Positions 43,590-53,224 of a stretch of DNA of 64,000 bases are shown here, piece after piece. Under the pieces are notes generated by a model. It searched no databases and was not told where the DNA came from. It was given only the letters and a program-made list of their open reading frames with translations. How positions within the stretch are numbered: position 1 is the stretch's first letter; the number at the start of each line of letters is the position of its first letter. The stretch is from JAGQYH01 sp041393015 (GTDB lineage: Bacteria; Bacteroidota; Bacteroidia; Chitinophagales; JADIYW01): contig JAWKKV010000002.1 of NCBI GenBank assembly GCA_041393015.1, positions 62,001-126,000 on the forward strand, written 5' to 3'. Position numbers and translations under genes: made by a program.

Positions 43590-46500
43590 ATGAGGACAAT
43601 TATTTTTTTACTTTTCTTAACATTTGTAGCGGAACTAAACGCTCAGCAACTAGAGCTTGTTGTTCAAGCAGGACATAGTAGTAGAATTAGCGATTGTGCA
43701 TTTAGTAGTAATAATCAATGGTTGGTTACCGGAGGAATAGACGAAACCATTAAACTATGGGATCTTAGCACTGGTAAGCTTATTCATAACTATCACAATA
43801 AAGATGATGTCACGGCACTCGAATTTATTCCCAATTATCCAACCTTGCTTAGTGGTAATTATGGGGTAGCATCAGCTCCGCTAAAAATGTGGGAAATAAA
43901 AGAAGGGACGTTCAATAATTTTGATTTTAACAGTTCAGTTACAGATATAGATTTTAGTTCATCTAAAAAATACTTAGCGGTTAGTAGCACACAAGGCTAC
44001 ATCTCGTTGTGGGATTTTGAAAACCGAGAAGGCTTAAGAAACTATATATTAAAGAAGGAGTCTACAATTAAAACGATTGACTTTTCGCCGGATGATCAGT
44101 TACTGGCAGGCGCTACTTCTGAAATTGGGGATACGAATTACTTGTACATTTGGAAAACTAGCTCCGATGAGCAACCGATAGCCTATCCGTTTGCTCGTGG
44201 CATTAAGAGAATTAGTTTTATCAATAATAAGGAAGTTCTTGTAGAAGTGAGTACTTGGCAAGAACTCAATAAGGTGTATAGAGTGGATATTACCAATGGC
44301 GCAAAATTGGATTCCTTTAATTTATACAATGCTTTGGTGATGGATGGCGGAAAGCAAGTAATGGGATATTCAAAGGAACATACTGTTTCCGTAATTGATT
44401 TAGCTTCTAAAAAAGTAGTTAAAGAAATTGCAACTCGATCAAAATATACAGCCGTGCTTAAATTAAGCGATGATGAAAAACTTTTGACCGTGTGTGATTT
44501 TGATATTGAAGTTTTTGATCTGGTGACTTATAAATCAATCCATTATATGCCCGACAGTAGATGGATAGATGCACTTACTTTTTCTGCAGTTGGTAATAAA
44601 TTGGCTTTTTCTAGCAGTAAAGGAGCCATCATTAATTGGGATTTCGAAACTGGCGCAATTGATAGGTTAAAAGGGCATCATAAAGCTGTGGTAGATTTAT
44701 TTTATGACCAAGATGGAAAATATTTAGCCAGTGCTTCACAAGATTCTACTGTAATTGTTTGGAATACCGATGGCAGTATCAAATATCATTGGTTGTTCGA
44801 AAGTGGAGGATTTAACACGGTGGCAATTAATCCTTCAGCCGAATGGTTATTGGTATCGCACGAAGACACTATTTATTCATTAGATATAGTCAATGGTTAT
44901 TTAACTTCTAAATATTCATTTGACGGCTATCCCGCTTCAAAAATAATTTATAGTCCTAACAACCGAGATGTTGGCGCCATAGTAAGCGATTATTTATTTG
45001 TGTACGATACACAGACCGATAGCTTCAAAATACAATTTTATGCCAAAGGTGGTTTGGAAGACATTGCTTTCAGTAGAGATGGGAAATATGTGGCTGTTGG
45101 CGGTTACAACGATAGTTTGTATGTGTTAGACGTGTTGCAACAAAAGGTAGTATATCAAATAGCTAATCGTGGTAATTATGTCAATAGTGTTGCATTTGAT
45201 CCTATCTCTAATAGATTAGCAGCCGGCTACAATAATGGAGAAGTAAAGATTTACGATTTAGATCAAAAGAAACTAATTGCCAATTTTGAAGGGCATCAAA
45301 ATTTGGTCAATAAGTTGTCATTTAGAAGCGATGGAAAGGTTTTAGCAAGTGCTTCTTGGGATGCTAAACTTTTTTTATGGGACATGGGCAAGCTTGAAAA
45401 GTTAGCTGAATTGTATGTATTCAATGATGAATCTTGGGCGGTATTAGACAACGAAGGCAGATATGATGCCTCTAGCGGTGGAAATATTGATCATTTGCAT
45501 TTTGTAGTAGAAGAAGAAGCCATTTCTTTAGATCAAATGAAAGAACGTTTTTACGAACCTCAATTGCTACAGAAATTGTTGGGCTATAATAAGGAGTCGC
45601 TCCGAAGTGTACAACGATTAAATACCGTTAAACTATTTCCACAATTTGAAATAGAGTTAAAAGGTGAATTTTTAGAACTCAATGTATTGCCAAGAAATGG
45701 CGGCATAGGTGATATTACCTTTTTTATCAATGGAAAGCAAATTGAGAATAATCTATCTAATCAATTAAAATGGAGTGAGGAAAGAAACTTCTATACCATG
45801 GAATTGAATCTAAGTTTATATAGCAAGTATTTTAAGAAAGGAGATTTTAATGAATTGGCCATTGTAGCTTTTAATGAAGAAAACTACCTTGGAAGCGGTA
45901 AAAAGAGAGTTCAATATCGACCGGCATTAAAAGGCGGTTTTGGCAGCATAGCGAAACCAGTTTTGCATGGTATTGTTATTGGCACAGCAGATTATAGAGG
46001 TGATGCCTTAGATTTAAACTATGCCGACAAAGATGCAGAAAGCTTTGCTTCGGCACTGCAACAAGCCGGTAACGCTTTGTTTGGGAAAGCCAATGTTAAT
46101 GTACAAATCTTAAATACAGCCAATTTAAACATCGATGCTTCCAAGGAAAACATTCTAAAGCTTTTTACATCTTTGGCAGATAAAGCCAATCCTAACGATG
46201 TTTTAGTAGTGTACTTATCAGGACATGGTGTAAATTTTCAAGTAGATGATGAAGGGCAATTTTATTATTTAACTAAAGATGTTCAAAGTGGCGATTTAAG
46301 TGATGAAGAGATAAGAAAGAATTATGCGATTTCCACGTATGAGCTAACGGAATGGATTAACCAAATTCCGGTTGATAAGCAAGTTTTAATTTTAGATGCT
46401 TGTTCATCGGGAAAGGCTATAGAAGATATTTTGGTGAGCAAGAAAAGCGTTACTTCTTCCCAAATAAGAGCTTTTGAGCGAATGAAAGACAGAACAGGTA

Positions 46501-47132
46501 TGTTTGTAATTACCGGAAGTGCTTCCGATCAAGTGAGTTACGAAGCCAGCCAATACGGACAAAGTTTATTGACTTACAGTTTATTGGCAGGGATGAAAGG
46601 TCAGGCATTACGCGAAGGAGAATTTGTGGACGTTTTACAATTGTTTGAGCATGCGGTAGAACAAGTACCAAGTTTAGCGGATCACATTGGTGGCGTTCAA
46701 AAACCAATAATTGCCGTGCCATTTGGTGGTAATAGTTTTGATATTGGTAGAGTGGATGAAACCGTAAATATTGAATTAGCGGCTGTAAAACCGGTATATA
46801 TTCGTTCTAATTTCCAAGATGAATTAGAATTTGCCGATGTTATCGGTTTATCAGCAAAAATTGATCAGAACTTAAGAAATATTGGAACCAAAGGAAAAAA
46901 TTCGAACTTGGTATTTGTGGATGTATCTAATTATCCTGATGCTTATTCCATCAAAGGGAGATACAGTCAATCGGAAACTGGCATAGAAATAGTAGCTAAA
47001 GTTTTTCAAGGTAAAACAGTAGTTGGCGGATTTACATTAGTGCAACCTAATGAATTGGATGTAGAAGAATTAGCACAAAAAATCATTGATGAAGCCAACC
47101 AAGTCGTGGTTAGTAAAAAAGATGAAGAGTAA
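43590..47132 (+). CDS. Exported WD40-repeat caspase-family (C14) peptidase
   Basis: This 1180-residue protein has a signal peptide (1-18, ending LNAQ). Residues about 22-610 contain a WD40 array (GHSSRISDCAFSSNNQWLVTGGIDETIKLWD and about a dozen such units, probably two propellers; first unit given only in part here as HSSRISDCAF). After a beta linker, residues about 790-1050 are a caspase-like domain with catalytic H879 in LSGHGVNF and C938 in LDACSSGKA. The last ~100 residues resemble a short ABC-type or FlgO-like alpha/beta segment. Caspase-like proteases cut after Arg/Lys or Asp. The specificity cannot be read here. The stop overlaps the next gene's start by 11 bp. Confidence 0.9.
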   Translation: MRTIIFLLFLTFVAELNAQQLELVVQAGHSSRISDCAFSSNNQWLVTGGIDETIKLWDLSTGKLIHNYHNKDDVTALEFIPNYPTLLSGNYGVASAPLKMWEIKEGTFNNFDFNSSVTDIDFSSSKKYLAVSSTQGYISLWDFENREGLRNYILKKESTIKTIDFSPDDQLLAGATSEIGDTNYLYIWKTSSDEQPIAYPFARGIKRISFINNKEVLVEVSTWQELNKVYRVDITNGAKLDSFNLYNALVMDGGKQVMGYSKEHTVSVIDLASKKVVKEIATRSKYTAVLKLSDDEKLLTVCDFDIEVFDLVTYKSIHYMPDSRWIDALTFSAVGNKLAFSSSKGAIINWDFETGAIDRLKGHHKAVVDLFYDQDGKYLASASQDSTVIVWNTDGSIKYHWLFESGGFNTVAINPSAEWLLVSHEDTIYSLDIVNGYLTSKYSFDGYPASKIIYSPNNRDVGAIVSDYLFVYDTQTDSFKIQFYAKGGLEDIAFSRDGKYVAVGGYNDSLYVLDVLQQKVVYQIANRGNYVNSVAFDPISNRLAAGYNNGEVKIYDLDQKKLIANFEGHQNLVNKLSFRSDGKVLASASWDAKLFLWDMGKLEKLAELYVFNDESWAVLDNEGRYDASSGGNIDHLHFVVEEEAISLDQMKERFYEPQLLQKLLGYNKESLRSVQRLNTVKLFPQFEIELKGEFLELNVLPRNGGIGDITFFINGKQIENNLSNQLKWSEERNFYTMELNLSLYSKYFKKGDFNELAIVAFNEENYLGSGKKRVQYRPALKGGFGSIAKPVLHGIVIGTADYRGDALDLNYADKDAESFASALQQAGNALFGKANVNVQILNTANLNIDASKENILKLFTSLADKANPNDVLVVYLSGHGVNFQVDDEGQFYYLTKDVQSGDLSDEEIRKNYAISTYELTEWINQIPVDKQVLILDACSSGKAIEDILVSKKSVTSSQIRAFERMKDRTGMFVITGSASDQVSYEASQYGQSLLTYSLLAGMKGQALREGEFVDVLQLFEHAVEQVPSLADHIGGVQKPIIAVPFGGNSFDIGRVDETVNIELAAVKPVYIRSNFQDELEFADVIGLSAKIDQNLRNIGTKGKNSNLVFVDVSNYPDAYSIKGRYSQSETGIEIVAKVFQGKTVVGGFTLVQPNELDVEELAQKIIDEANQVVVSKKDEE

Positions 47133-49026
47133 GTTAAAGCATAGTATTAGTTGGCTTCTTGTATTGCTATTGACAAGTACAGCAATAGGTCAATCTAACA
47201 ATTCTACAAATGGTTTTGGTCAATTTGTTAATACCAACAAAGAAAGCAATGATCAACACTATTTATTTACAAAAAGCGTATTGGATAATTTAGTGCATGC
47301 CATGGGTGGCGCAGATATAACTCAACTGCCCTTAAAAATTATCAATAATAAGCATGAAGTGGCTTATATTAACAGCAAGGGTATTTTTGTAAGCGAAAAA
47401 TTTGTAGAACTCTGTTGGGGTTTAAAAGAAAATGCGGATGATGCGATGGCTTACATTTTGGCACATGAATTAGGTCATTATAAAAAGGAACATTTTTTTG
47501 CTTCAGAATTTGGTTCAGCGTATGCTAGTACTGATTGGGGAAACAAAATGAGTGCCGTTTTCGACAATCAAAAGGAAATGGGCGTTTTGGAAACCGAAGC
47601 AGATGAGTATGGTTTATATTTTAGCTATAGTGCCGGTTACAACACTTTTGGTATCGCTCACGACTTGGTTGACCATATTTACGAGGAGTTTAATCTGCCG
47701 GATACGATGCCCGGCTATCCACCTAAAGAATTTAGGAAACTACAATCGGTAAAGGCTCAAGAAAGAGTAGCCCAATTTATTCCGGTGTTTGAAATTGGTA
47801 ATTTCTTGAATGTTTTAGCAGGTCAAGCGGAGGAAAATCAAAAAGATAGGTTGCTTACCTCTTCTCAAAAATGTTACCATCATTTAATTGATAACAAGAT
47901 TACCACAATTGAGATGTATAACAATTTAGGCTTGAATTATCTTTCTAAAGCCATTATGCATAAAGAAGTTGATTATGCATTGCCTATGGAATTAGATTTC
48001 TATACTCGACTGTATGTAGAGTCACAATCGGGCAATGGACAAGGATGGGGAAGTGATGAAGAAGAAGATGGATGGGGCAGTGTAGATGAAGAATGGGATG
48101 ATGACCGCAAAGGCGACGGGAAATCGCCACCTCCGCCACCACCTCCGCCAAGTCCTGATTTATCTGAAATAATTGATGAAGGTTGGGAAGCGATTTATGA
48201 TTTGGAAGATCCATTCGTAGAATCTATTGAAATGGCCCGTATTTATTTTGAGAAATGTTTAGCACTCGACAGAAATTACACCGCTGCCTATAACAATTTA
48301 GCTGCCACCAATCTTTTGTTGGAGGAATATGAAGAAGCCTACGCAAAGGCTAGAAAGGCCCTTCGGTTAGCCCAAAAAGAACAAGATGTGGTAACAGAAA
48401 GAAATGCGGTTGACCTATTGGTATTGACCCATTTTTTTATGGATGAAAGCGAAGAATGCTTGGAATATCTACATCTGTCAAAAGAAATGGAAAGTCCAAT
48501 TTACAATGTCAATTACAAGTTTATCAGCCAATCAATTGTCATTGAAGATACCACTTTGGCAAAAAGTATTAACGGCGTTACCAATGCTACATTTCAATTA
48601 TACATCATGTCTGATTACGATGACAGAGAAAAGATAAATAATGAGCAGCTATATGATATTGCCTATGAACTGATGTTTGAAACGGACTCAATAGATCAAG
48701 AAATTGAGATAGATAATGGTACGGCAGAAATTATTAGTCATAAAATTGATGATCAAAATTTCTACATCTTTAACAACATAGAAGAAGGTACAAAGTATGA
48801 TCGGTTTGCTTTTTATGATGTGGATGAAACCACCCAAACAAAAACACAACGAGGAATAACGATTGCTGATTCGCTTCAAAAAGTAATTGATGCGTATGGT
48901 CAACCTATAAAAGTGATTTCGGGCAATAGATACAATTATTGGGTGTATTACAATCAAAACATCATCGTAAAAATTAAAGAAGACAACACTGTAGGCGGTT
49001 GGGTATTTTATGATGTGGGATCGTAA
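47122..49026 (+). CDS. Exported M48-like metallopeptidase with TPR repeats
   Basis: This 634-residue protein starts at ATG 47122 (MKSKLKHSISW), which opens on a signal peptide ending AIGQ. The earlier ATG at 47086 lies inside the caspase gene and adds no plausible sequence. The peptidase has H115-E116-xx-H119 (HELGHYKKEHF) and E157 (ETEAD). A low-complexity Asp/Gly and Pro-rich linker (about 305-345, with eight Pro in a row) precedes TPR-like helices (YNNLAATNLLLEEYEEAYAKA) and a C-terminal beta domain ending GWVFYDVGS. It is colinear with residues about 590-1137 of the papain-MORN protein, so the two are paralogues. Start overlaps the caspase stop by 11 bp, implying translational coupling. 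Confidence 0.88.
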   Translation: MKSKLKHSISWLLVLLLTSTAIGQSNNSTNGFGQFVNTNKESNDQHYLFTKSVLDNLVHAMGGADITQLPLKIINNKHEVAYINSKGIFVSEKFVELCWGLKENADDAMAYILAHELGHYKKEHFFASEFGSAYASTDWGNKMSAVFDNQKEMGVLETEADEYGLYFSYSAGYNTFGIAHDLVDHIYEEFNLPDTMPGYPPKEFRKLQSVKAQERVAQFIPVFEIGNFLNVLAGQAEENQKDRLLTSSQKCYHHLIDNKITTIEMYNNLGLNYLSKAIMHKEVDYALPMELDFYTRLYVESQSGNGQGWGSDEEEDGWGSVDEEWDDDRKGDGKSPPPPPPPPSPDLSEIIDEGWEAIYDLEDPFVESIEMARIYFEKCLALDRNYTAAYNNLAATNLLLEEYEEAYAKARKALRLAQKEQDVVTERNAVDLLVLTHFFMDESEECLEYLHLSKEMESPIYNVNYKFISQSIVIEDTTLAKSINGVTNATFQLYIMSDYDDREKINNEQLYDIAYELMFETDSIDQEIEIDNGTAEIISHKIDDQNFYIFNNIEEGTKYDRFAFYDVDETTQTKTQRGITIADSLQKVIDAYGQPIKVISGNRYNYWVYYNQNIIVKIKEDNTVGGWVFYDVGS

Positions 49027-49059
49027 ATTATTTAAAGTAGTGAGTTTTAAATAACAATT

Positions 49060-49662
49060 TTATTCCTTTCCTACGGCTTTTTTATTAATGCAATTCCAAT
49101 GATCTTCAAAGAAGGTAGGAATTTTGCTTTTGTCACGAGGACCACCAAAATTATCTATATCATAATAGCTATCAGTACCATAAATACGAATTGCGATAAT
49201 TTCTTTATCGATAAGACTACTAATTATTGTCTCATCAATAGAGAATATTAATTTATAGTTAGTATAGCTACCGAATTGGGTTGATTTGAAATTACCACAT
49301 TCTAAAAATTCAATGATTGGAGATAATTCAATTGTACTATCATTTGATGAAAGAAATAGAATTTTTGATTTTTCATTAAGGCAGAATGCACCTTTAATAG
49401 TAAGCACTAAATTGATATTTAGAAACCTATTTTCTCCAACTCTTCTCATGGACATATCTATTCTTTCCCATTTATTATGAAATCTTACATTCTTAGTTTC
49501 TAATATAATTTTCTTTGTAAATTGATCTTGTTTTTTTATTTCATATTCACATTCAATTTCAGAGGAATGATTACTGTTTGTTAGCGAGAATGCTGTGATA
49601 GAATGTAATTGAAATAGTACTAATAATGTAGATATAAGCACTGTCTTTAAAGTAATTCTCAT
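49060..49662 (-). CDS. Secreted protein of unknown function
   Basis: This 200-residue protein has a signal peptide (about 1-24, ending ITAF). The mature part is predicted beta-rich, with four cysteines (ECEYE, AFCLNE, ECGNF, WNCIN) that could form two disulfides. I recognise no family. The stop is 33 bp from the convergent M48-TPR gene, with no terminator seen between them. Confidence 0.65.
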   Translation of the reverse strand: MRITLKTVLISTLLVLFQLHSITAFSLTNSNHSSEIECEYEIKKQDQFTKKIILETKNVRFHNKWERIDMSMRRVGENRFLNINLVLTIKGAFCLNEKSKILFLSSNDSTIELSPIIEFLECGNFKSTQFGSYTNYKLIFSIDETIISSLIDKEIIAIRIYGTDSYYDIDNFGGPRDKSKIPTFFEDHWNCINKKAVGKE

Positions 49663-49817
49663 AGATAATTTTATATATTTTCTTCTTCAAATTATTTTTT
49701 GCAAATATAAAAATAACAAACTATAGGTTGAGTTAATTGAGATGACAAATTAATTCTGTATATTCTTACTTCAACTTCAAGTATCTTTACTCATTAACTA
49801 ATAATACGACCTTATAT

Positions 49818-50867
49818 ATGAAATACTTACTATACGGCGCTAATGGCTACACCGCACAACTCATCATCAAAGAAAGTTTGAAATTAGGTTTACAACCGGT
49901 GTTAGCCGGAAGAAATAGAGCTAAAGTTGAAAAAGTAGCCCAAGAATTTGATTTACCTTTTCAAGTTTTTAGTTTAGATAATCCATCAGAGATAGCGTCT
50001 AATTTAAAAGAATTCGAAGTATGCTTAAATGCTGCCGGACCGTTTAGTAAAACTGCCCTTCCAATGGCGAAGGCTTGCATAGCCAGTAAAACACATTATT
50101 TGGATATCACAGGAGAAATTGGAGTGTTTGAAGATTTGAAATCTTTAGGAGAAAGCGCCCTAAAAGCAGGTGTGATGGTCATGCCAGGAACAGGATTTGA
50201 TGTAGTGCCTTCCGATTGTTTAGCGAATTACCTAAAAGAAAAAATGCCCGATGCAACGCACTTAGAATTGGCATTTACTTCTATTGGGGGAGCTTTGTCT
50301 CATGGTACAGCAAGCACAATGGTAGAGTCGTTGGGCAATGGAGGAATGGTAAGAGAAAATGGACAATTGAAAGAAGTCAATTTAGCGCATCATCATAAAA
50401 TCATCAATTTTGGAAAATTCTCCAGATCGATGGCGACTATTCCATGGGGCGATGTTTCTACAGCTTATACCTCAACAGGCATTCCAAATATTGAGGTGTA
50501 TACCAGTATTCCTAAAAGTGCAGTAAATCTTTTAAAACTGCAGGCTTTGTTTAATCCAATTTTAAAGACGGGTTTAGTTAAAAACTTAGCACAAAAATGG
50601 GTAGACAAAAATTTATACGGTCCAAGTGAAGAGGAAAACAAGGATGGTAGATCTTTTTTACATGGAAAGATTACCAATGGCAAACAAGAGAAATTGGCTA
50701 TTTTAGAATGTGCTGAAGGCTATCTTTTAACAGCGCTTTGTAGCGTAAATATTACTAAGAACATTCTCTCTAATGATTTTAAGCCCGGCTATCAAACACC
50801 TGCCATGGCTTATGGTTGGGAGTTTATCCTAAAAATGGAAGGAAGCGAGATAAAGGATATTAATTGA
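49818..50867 (+). CDS. Saccharopine-dehydrogenase-like reductase
   Basis: This 349-residue protein has an N-terminal NAD(P)-binding fold with YGANGYTAQLI (4-14), LAGRNRAKVEKVA and NAAGPFSKTALPMAKAC, then DITGEIGVFE and MPGTGFDVVPSDCLA. This is the pattern of the saccharopine dehydrogenase/trans-acting enoyl reductase family (homologues of the mycobacterial Rv2953 type). The natural substrate is unknown and is unlikely to be saccharopine itself. It is monocistronic and convergent with the Mpo1-like gene. Confidence 0.85.
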   Translation: MKYLLYGANGYTAQLIIKESLKLGLQPVLAGRNRAKVEKVAQEFDLPFQVFSLDNPSEIASNLKEFEVCLNAAGPFSKTALPMAKACIASKTHYLDITGEIGVFEDLKSLGESALKAGVMVMPGTGFDVVPSDCLANYLKEKMPDATHLELAFTSIGGALSHGTASTMVESLGNGGMVRENGQLKEVNLAHHHKIINFGKFSRSMATIPWGDVSTAYTSTGIPNIEVYTSIPKSAVNLLKLQALFNPILKTGLVKNLAQKWVDKNLYGPSEEENKDGRSFLHGKITNGKQEKLAILECAEGYLLTALCSVNITKNILSNDFKPGYQTPAMAYGWEFILKMEGSEIKDIN

Positions 50868-50900
50868 TTGGTGTTTGTGATTATTAATGAACGTAAAAAT

Positions 50901-51239
50901 TTATATCTTATAAATCTTTTGTGCAGCTCTCAATTTATTAGGCAATTGAAATGTAATGATATCCCAAAACATCTTAAAATCAGAGGCTAAGCTATATAAA
51001 GGTTGCTTAAAGGCAGCAGGTTTGTTTTTTTCAAAAGCAAAATGACCAAACCAAGCAAAACCATAGCCTGCAACGGGCATAAATGCCATCAACCACCATT
51101 TTTGAGTTACAATTACAACGATAAATAGTGTAATCACTATCGATGTGCCGATAAAGTGTAATGATCTGCAAACAAAATTGCTGTGTTCGGTTAAATAAAA
51201 AGGATAAAAATCTTCGAGGGAATTAAATTTCTTTGCCAT
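50901..51239 (-). CDS. Mpo1-like (DUF962) membrane protein
   Basis: This 112-residue membrane protein matches the Mpo1/YGL010w-type family: FYLTEHSN....R.LHFIGT, then GYGFAWFGHFAFEKNKPAAFKQPLYSLASDFKMF with its conserved His residues and Lys-Pro-Ala (written here in parts: GYGFAWFGHF and EKNKPAAF). Yeast Mpo1 is an iron-dependent dioxygenase in alpha-oxidation of 2-hydroxy fatty acids, and the bacterial members are mostly uncharacterised. Two or three membrane segments are visible (about 27-60). Confidence 0.88.
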   Translation of the reverse strand: MAKKFNSLEDFYPFYLTEHSNFVCRSLHFIGTSIVITLFIVVIVTQKWWLMAFMPVAGYGFAWFGHFAFEKNKPAAFKQPLYSLASDFKMFWDIITFQLPNKLRAAQKIYKI

Positions 51240-51423
51240 ATTTTAAAAAAGTGGTTAGTAAACAAATAAAGGAAACATCCGAAAATTAAAAGGGTCTTCT
51301 ATTACCAACAAGAAAAACATTAGCATTTAAGCTAAAATAGCTAGAAAAATTCTTGATAGTAACCATTCGGATAGCTTCCTTTATCTAACTATATAAATGT
51401 AAGAAATTCTGATATTAGTACCA

Positions 51424-52305
51424 ATGAAAAATATATTAATTACTGGTGCAGGTGGTTTTTTAGGCAGTCATTTAGTTGAACTGGCTAAATTAAACTATAA
51501 TGTTTATGGTCTTTCCAATATTTCTAAAATCAATTTGCCAAACGAAAAATGTGTCTACCTCAATTTAATCGATGAAAAGAAATTGAATGAAACATTGAAT
51601 AGGATTAAGCCTCAAGTTATCATTCACTGTGCTGCTATATCAGGTGAAAGTGGTTGTAGAAGTAATAGGGAAGAAGCTTATGCCATCAATGTAAGTGCTA
51701 CTCTAGTTATTGCTGAGTGGTGCCAAGCGAACCAGGCTAAAATGATTTTCACTTCTACAGACCTAGTATTCGACGGTTCAAATGCACCTTACAAAGAAGT
51801 TGACCGAACATTACCTTCCATGGAATACGGTAAGTTAAAAGTGGAGGCTGAAATTCTTTTGCAGTCTTTTAAAAAGACCATCATTGTTAGATTGCCGCTG
51901 TTATATGGAATGGGTTTAGGAGATAATAAAGGGCTGCTTCATCAATTCGTTGAAAATGCTAAAGATGGCAAAGTACAGCGTTTATTTACAGATGAATTCA
52001 GAACACCGGTTTTAGTTGATGACATCGCTAAATTTATTATTCAGTTAGTGGATTCAACCTTTACTGGAATACTTCATCTTGGCGGGAAAGAAAGGTTGTC
52101 AAGATTTGAATTAGGTCAATTGTTTTGTAAGAAATTGAATTTAAATCAAGATTTCATTCAACCTATATTACGAAAAGACATCAATATGGATTATCGACCT
52201 AAAGACACTTCTATGGATAGTTCAAAAGCATATGAAATAGGTTTTCAACCGAAAAAAATTGGTGTAGCTTTGCAAGCTATTTTTACTCAATATTACAATA
52301 GGTAA
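51424..52305 (+). CDS. RmlD-like nucleotide-sugar reductase/epimerase (SDR)
   Basis: This 293-residue extended SDR has GAGGFLGSHLVELA (8-21), IHCAAISGESGCR, a TSTDLVFDG block with the catalytic Ser/Thr, and YGKLKVEAE carrying the catalytic Tyr and Lys. The FRTPVLVDDIAKFI segment is typical of dTDP-4-dehydrorhamnose reductase-like enzymes. No rml partners are nearby, so the sugar substrate is undefined. It overlaps the next gene by one base (TAATG). Confidence 0.87.
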   Translation: MKNILITGAGGFLGSHLVELAKLNYNVYGLSNISKINLPNEKCVYLNLIDEKKLNETLNRIKPQVIIHCAAISGESGCRSNREEAYAINVSATLVIAEWCQANQAKMIFTSTDLVFDGSNAPYKEVDRTLPSMEYGKLKVEAEILLQSFKKTIIVRLPLLYGMGLGDNKGLLHQFVENAKDGKVQRLFTDEFRTPVLVDDIAKFIIQLVDSTFTGILHLGGKERLSRFELGQLFCKKLNLNQDFIQPILRKDINMDYRPKDTSMDSSKAYEIGFQPKKIGVALQAIFTQYYNR

Positions 52306-53186
52306 TGAAACCAGATTCGAAAGCTTATTTATTCTTGCATATTGCAGTTTTTCTTTGGGGCATAACCGCTATCTTAGGTAAATTGATTAGCTATAACGAG
52401 TATATTTTAGTTTGGTATAGAACGGGTTTGGTAAGCTTAAGTCTCTTGTTTTTTGCGACCACACATAAAGGGTTAAAACAAGTAAAATGGCAACACGCAC
52501 TAAAAATTGCTGCAGGAGGAATTATTGTTGCTATTCATTGGATCTTCTTTTATGGAGCCATAAAATATGCAAACGTTTCTATTGCTTTGAGTTTAATGGC
52601 AACGGTGGCTTTAATCGTTGCATTTATTGAGCCATTAATTACAAAGCGTAAATTTAGGATGTATGAAGCGGCGCTTGGTGTTGCTGTAATTCCCGGTATT
52701 TATATGATATTTTATTTCTCTGACGCCAGTTATTTTGTAGGTATAATTATGGCCATTCTTTCTGCTTTTTTTGCTGCATTGTTTACTACACTCAATAAAA
52801 AATTTGTTGATTATACAGAGCCATTTTCATTCTCTTTTTTACAAATATTTGGCGCCTTTATATTTCTATCCATTTGGCTACCTATTTACTTAAAATATTT
52901 TCCGGGTTCATTTTATGTAGGAAGCACAGAAGATTATGTTTATTTGGGCACACTGGCCATAGTTTGTACAACAATACCCTATATTTTATATCTAATTGCT
53001 TTAAAAAGGTTAGATGCATTTACAACTACATTGGCCAATAACCTTGAACCCGTCTATGGAATTATATTAGCGTGGATTATTTTTCAAGAAAATAAAGAAA
53101 TGGATTCAAGGTTCTATATTGGAACATTGATCATATTATTGACCATTTTTTTGCAACCCATTTTAAAGAAAAGATTTTCAAAATAA
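52305..53186 (+). CDS. DMT-superfamily (EamA) transporter
   Basis: This 293-residue protein has ten membrane helices in two EamA halves: FLWGITAILGKLI near the start and VALIVAFIEPLITKRK, then ALFTTLNKKFVD and LEPVYGIILAWIIFQE in the second half, with the usual E-P-V-Y before the ninth helix. It exports or imports a small metabolite, and the substrate is not predictable. It is translationally coupled to the RmlD-like gene by a 1-bp overlap. Confidence 0.92.
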   Translation: MKPDSKAYLFLHIAVFLWGITAILGKLISYNEYILVWYRTGLVSLSLLFFATTHKGLKQVKWQHALKIAAGGIIVAIHWIFFYGAIKYANVSIALSLMATVALIVAFIEPLITKRKFRMYEAALGVAVIPGIYMIFYFSDASYFVGIIMAILSAFFAALFTTLNKKFVDYTEPFSFSFLQIFGAFIFLSIWLPIYLKYFPGSFYVGSTEDYVYLGTLAIVCTTIPYILYLIALKRLDAFTTTLANNLEPVYGIILAWIIFQENKEMDSRFYIGTLIILLTIFLQPILKKRFSK

Positions 53187-53224
53187 GTTAGATATAAATT
53201 AAAATCATTACCTATATTTAGCTA

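Noticed and set aside
43590..47132. Caspase-WD40 protein as part of an intracellular anti-phage abortive system
   Set aside because: Both it and its neighbours start with signal peptides, and no nucleotide cyclase, reverse transcriptase or NTPase sensor lies nearby.
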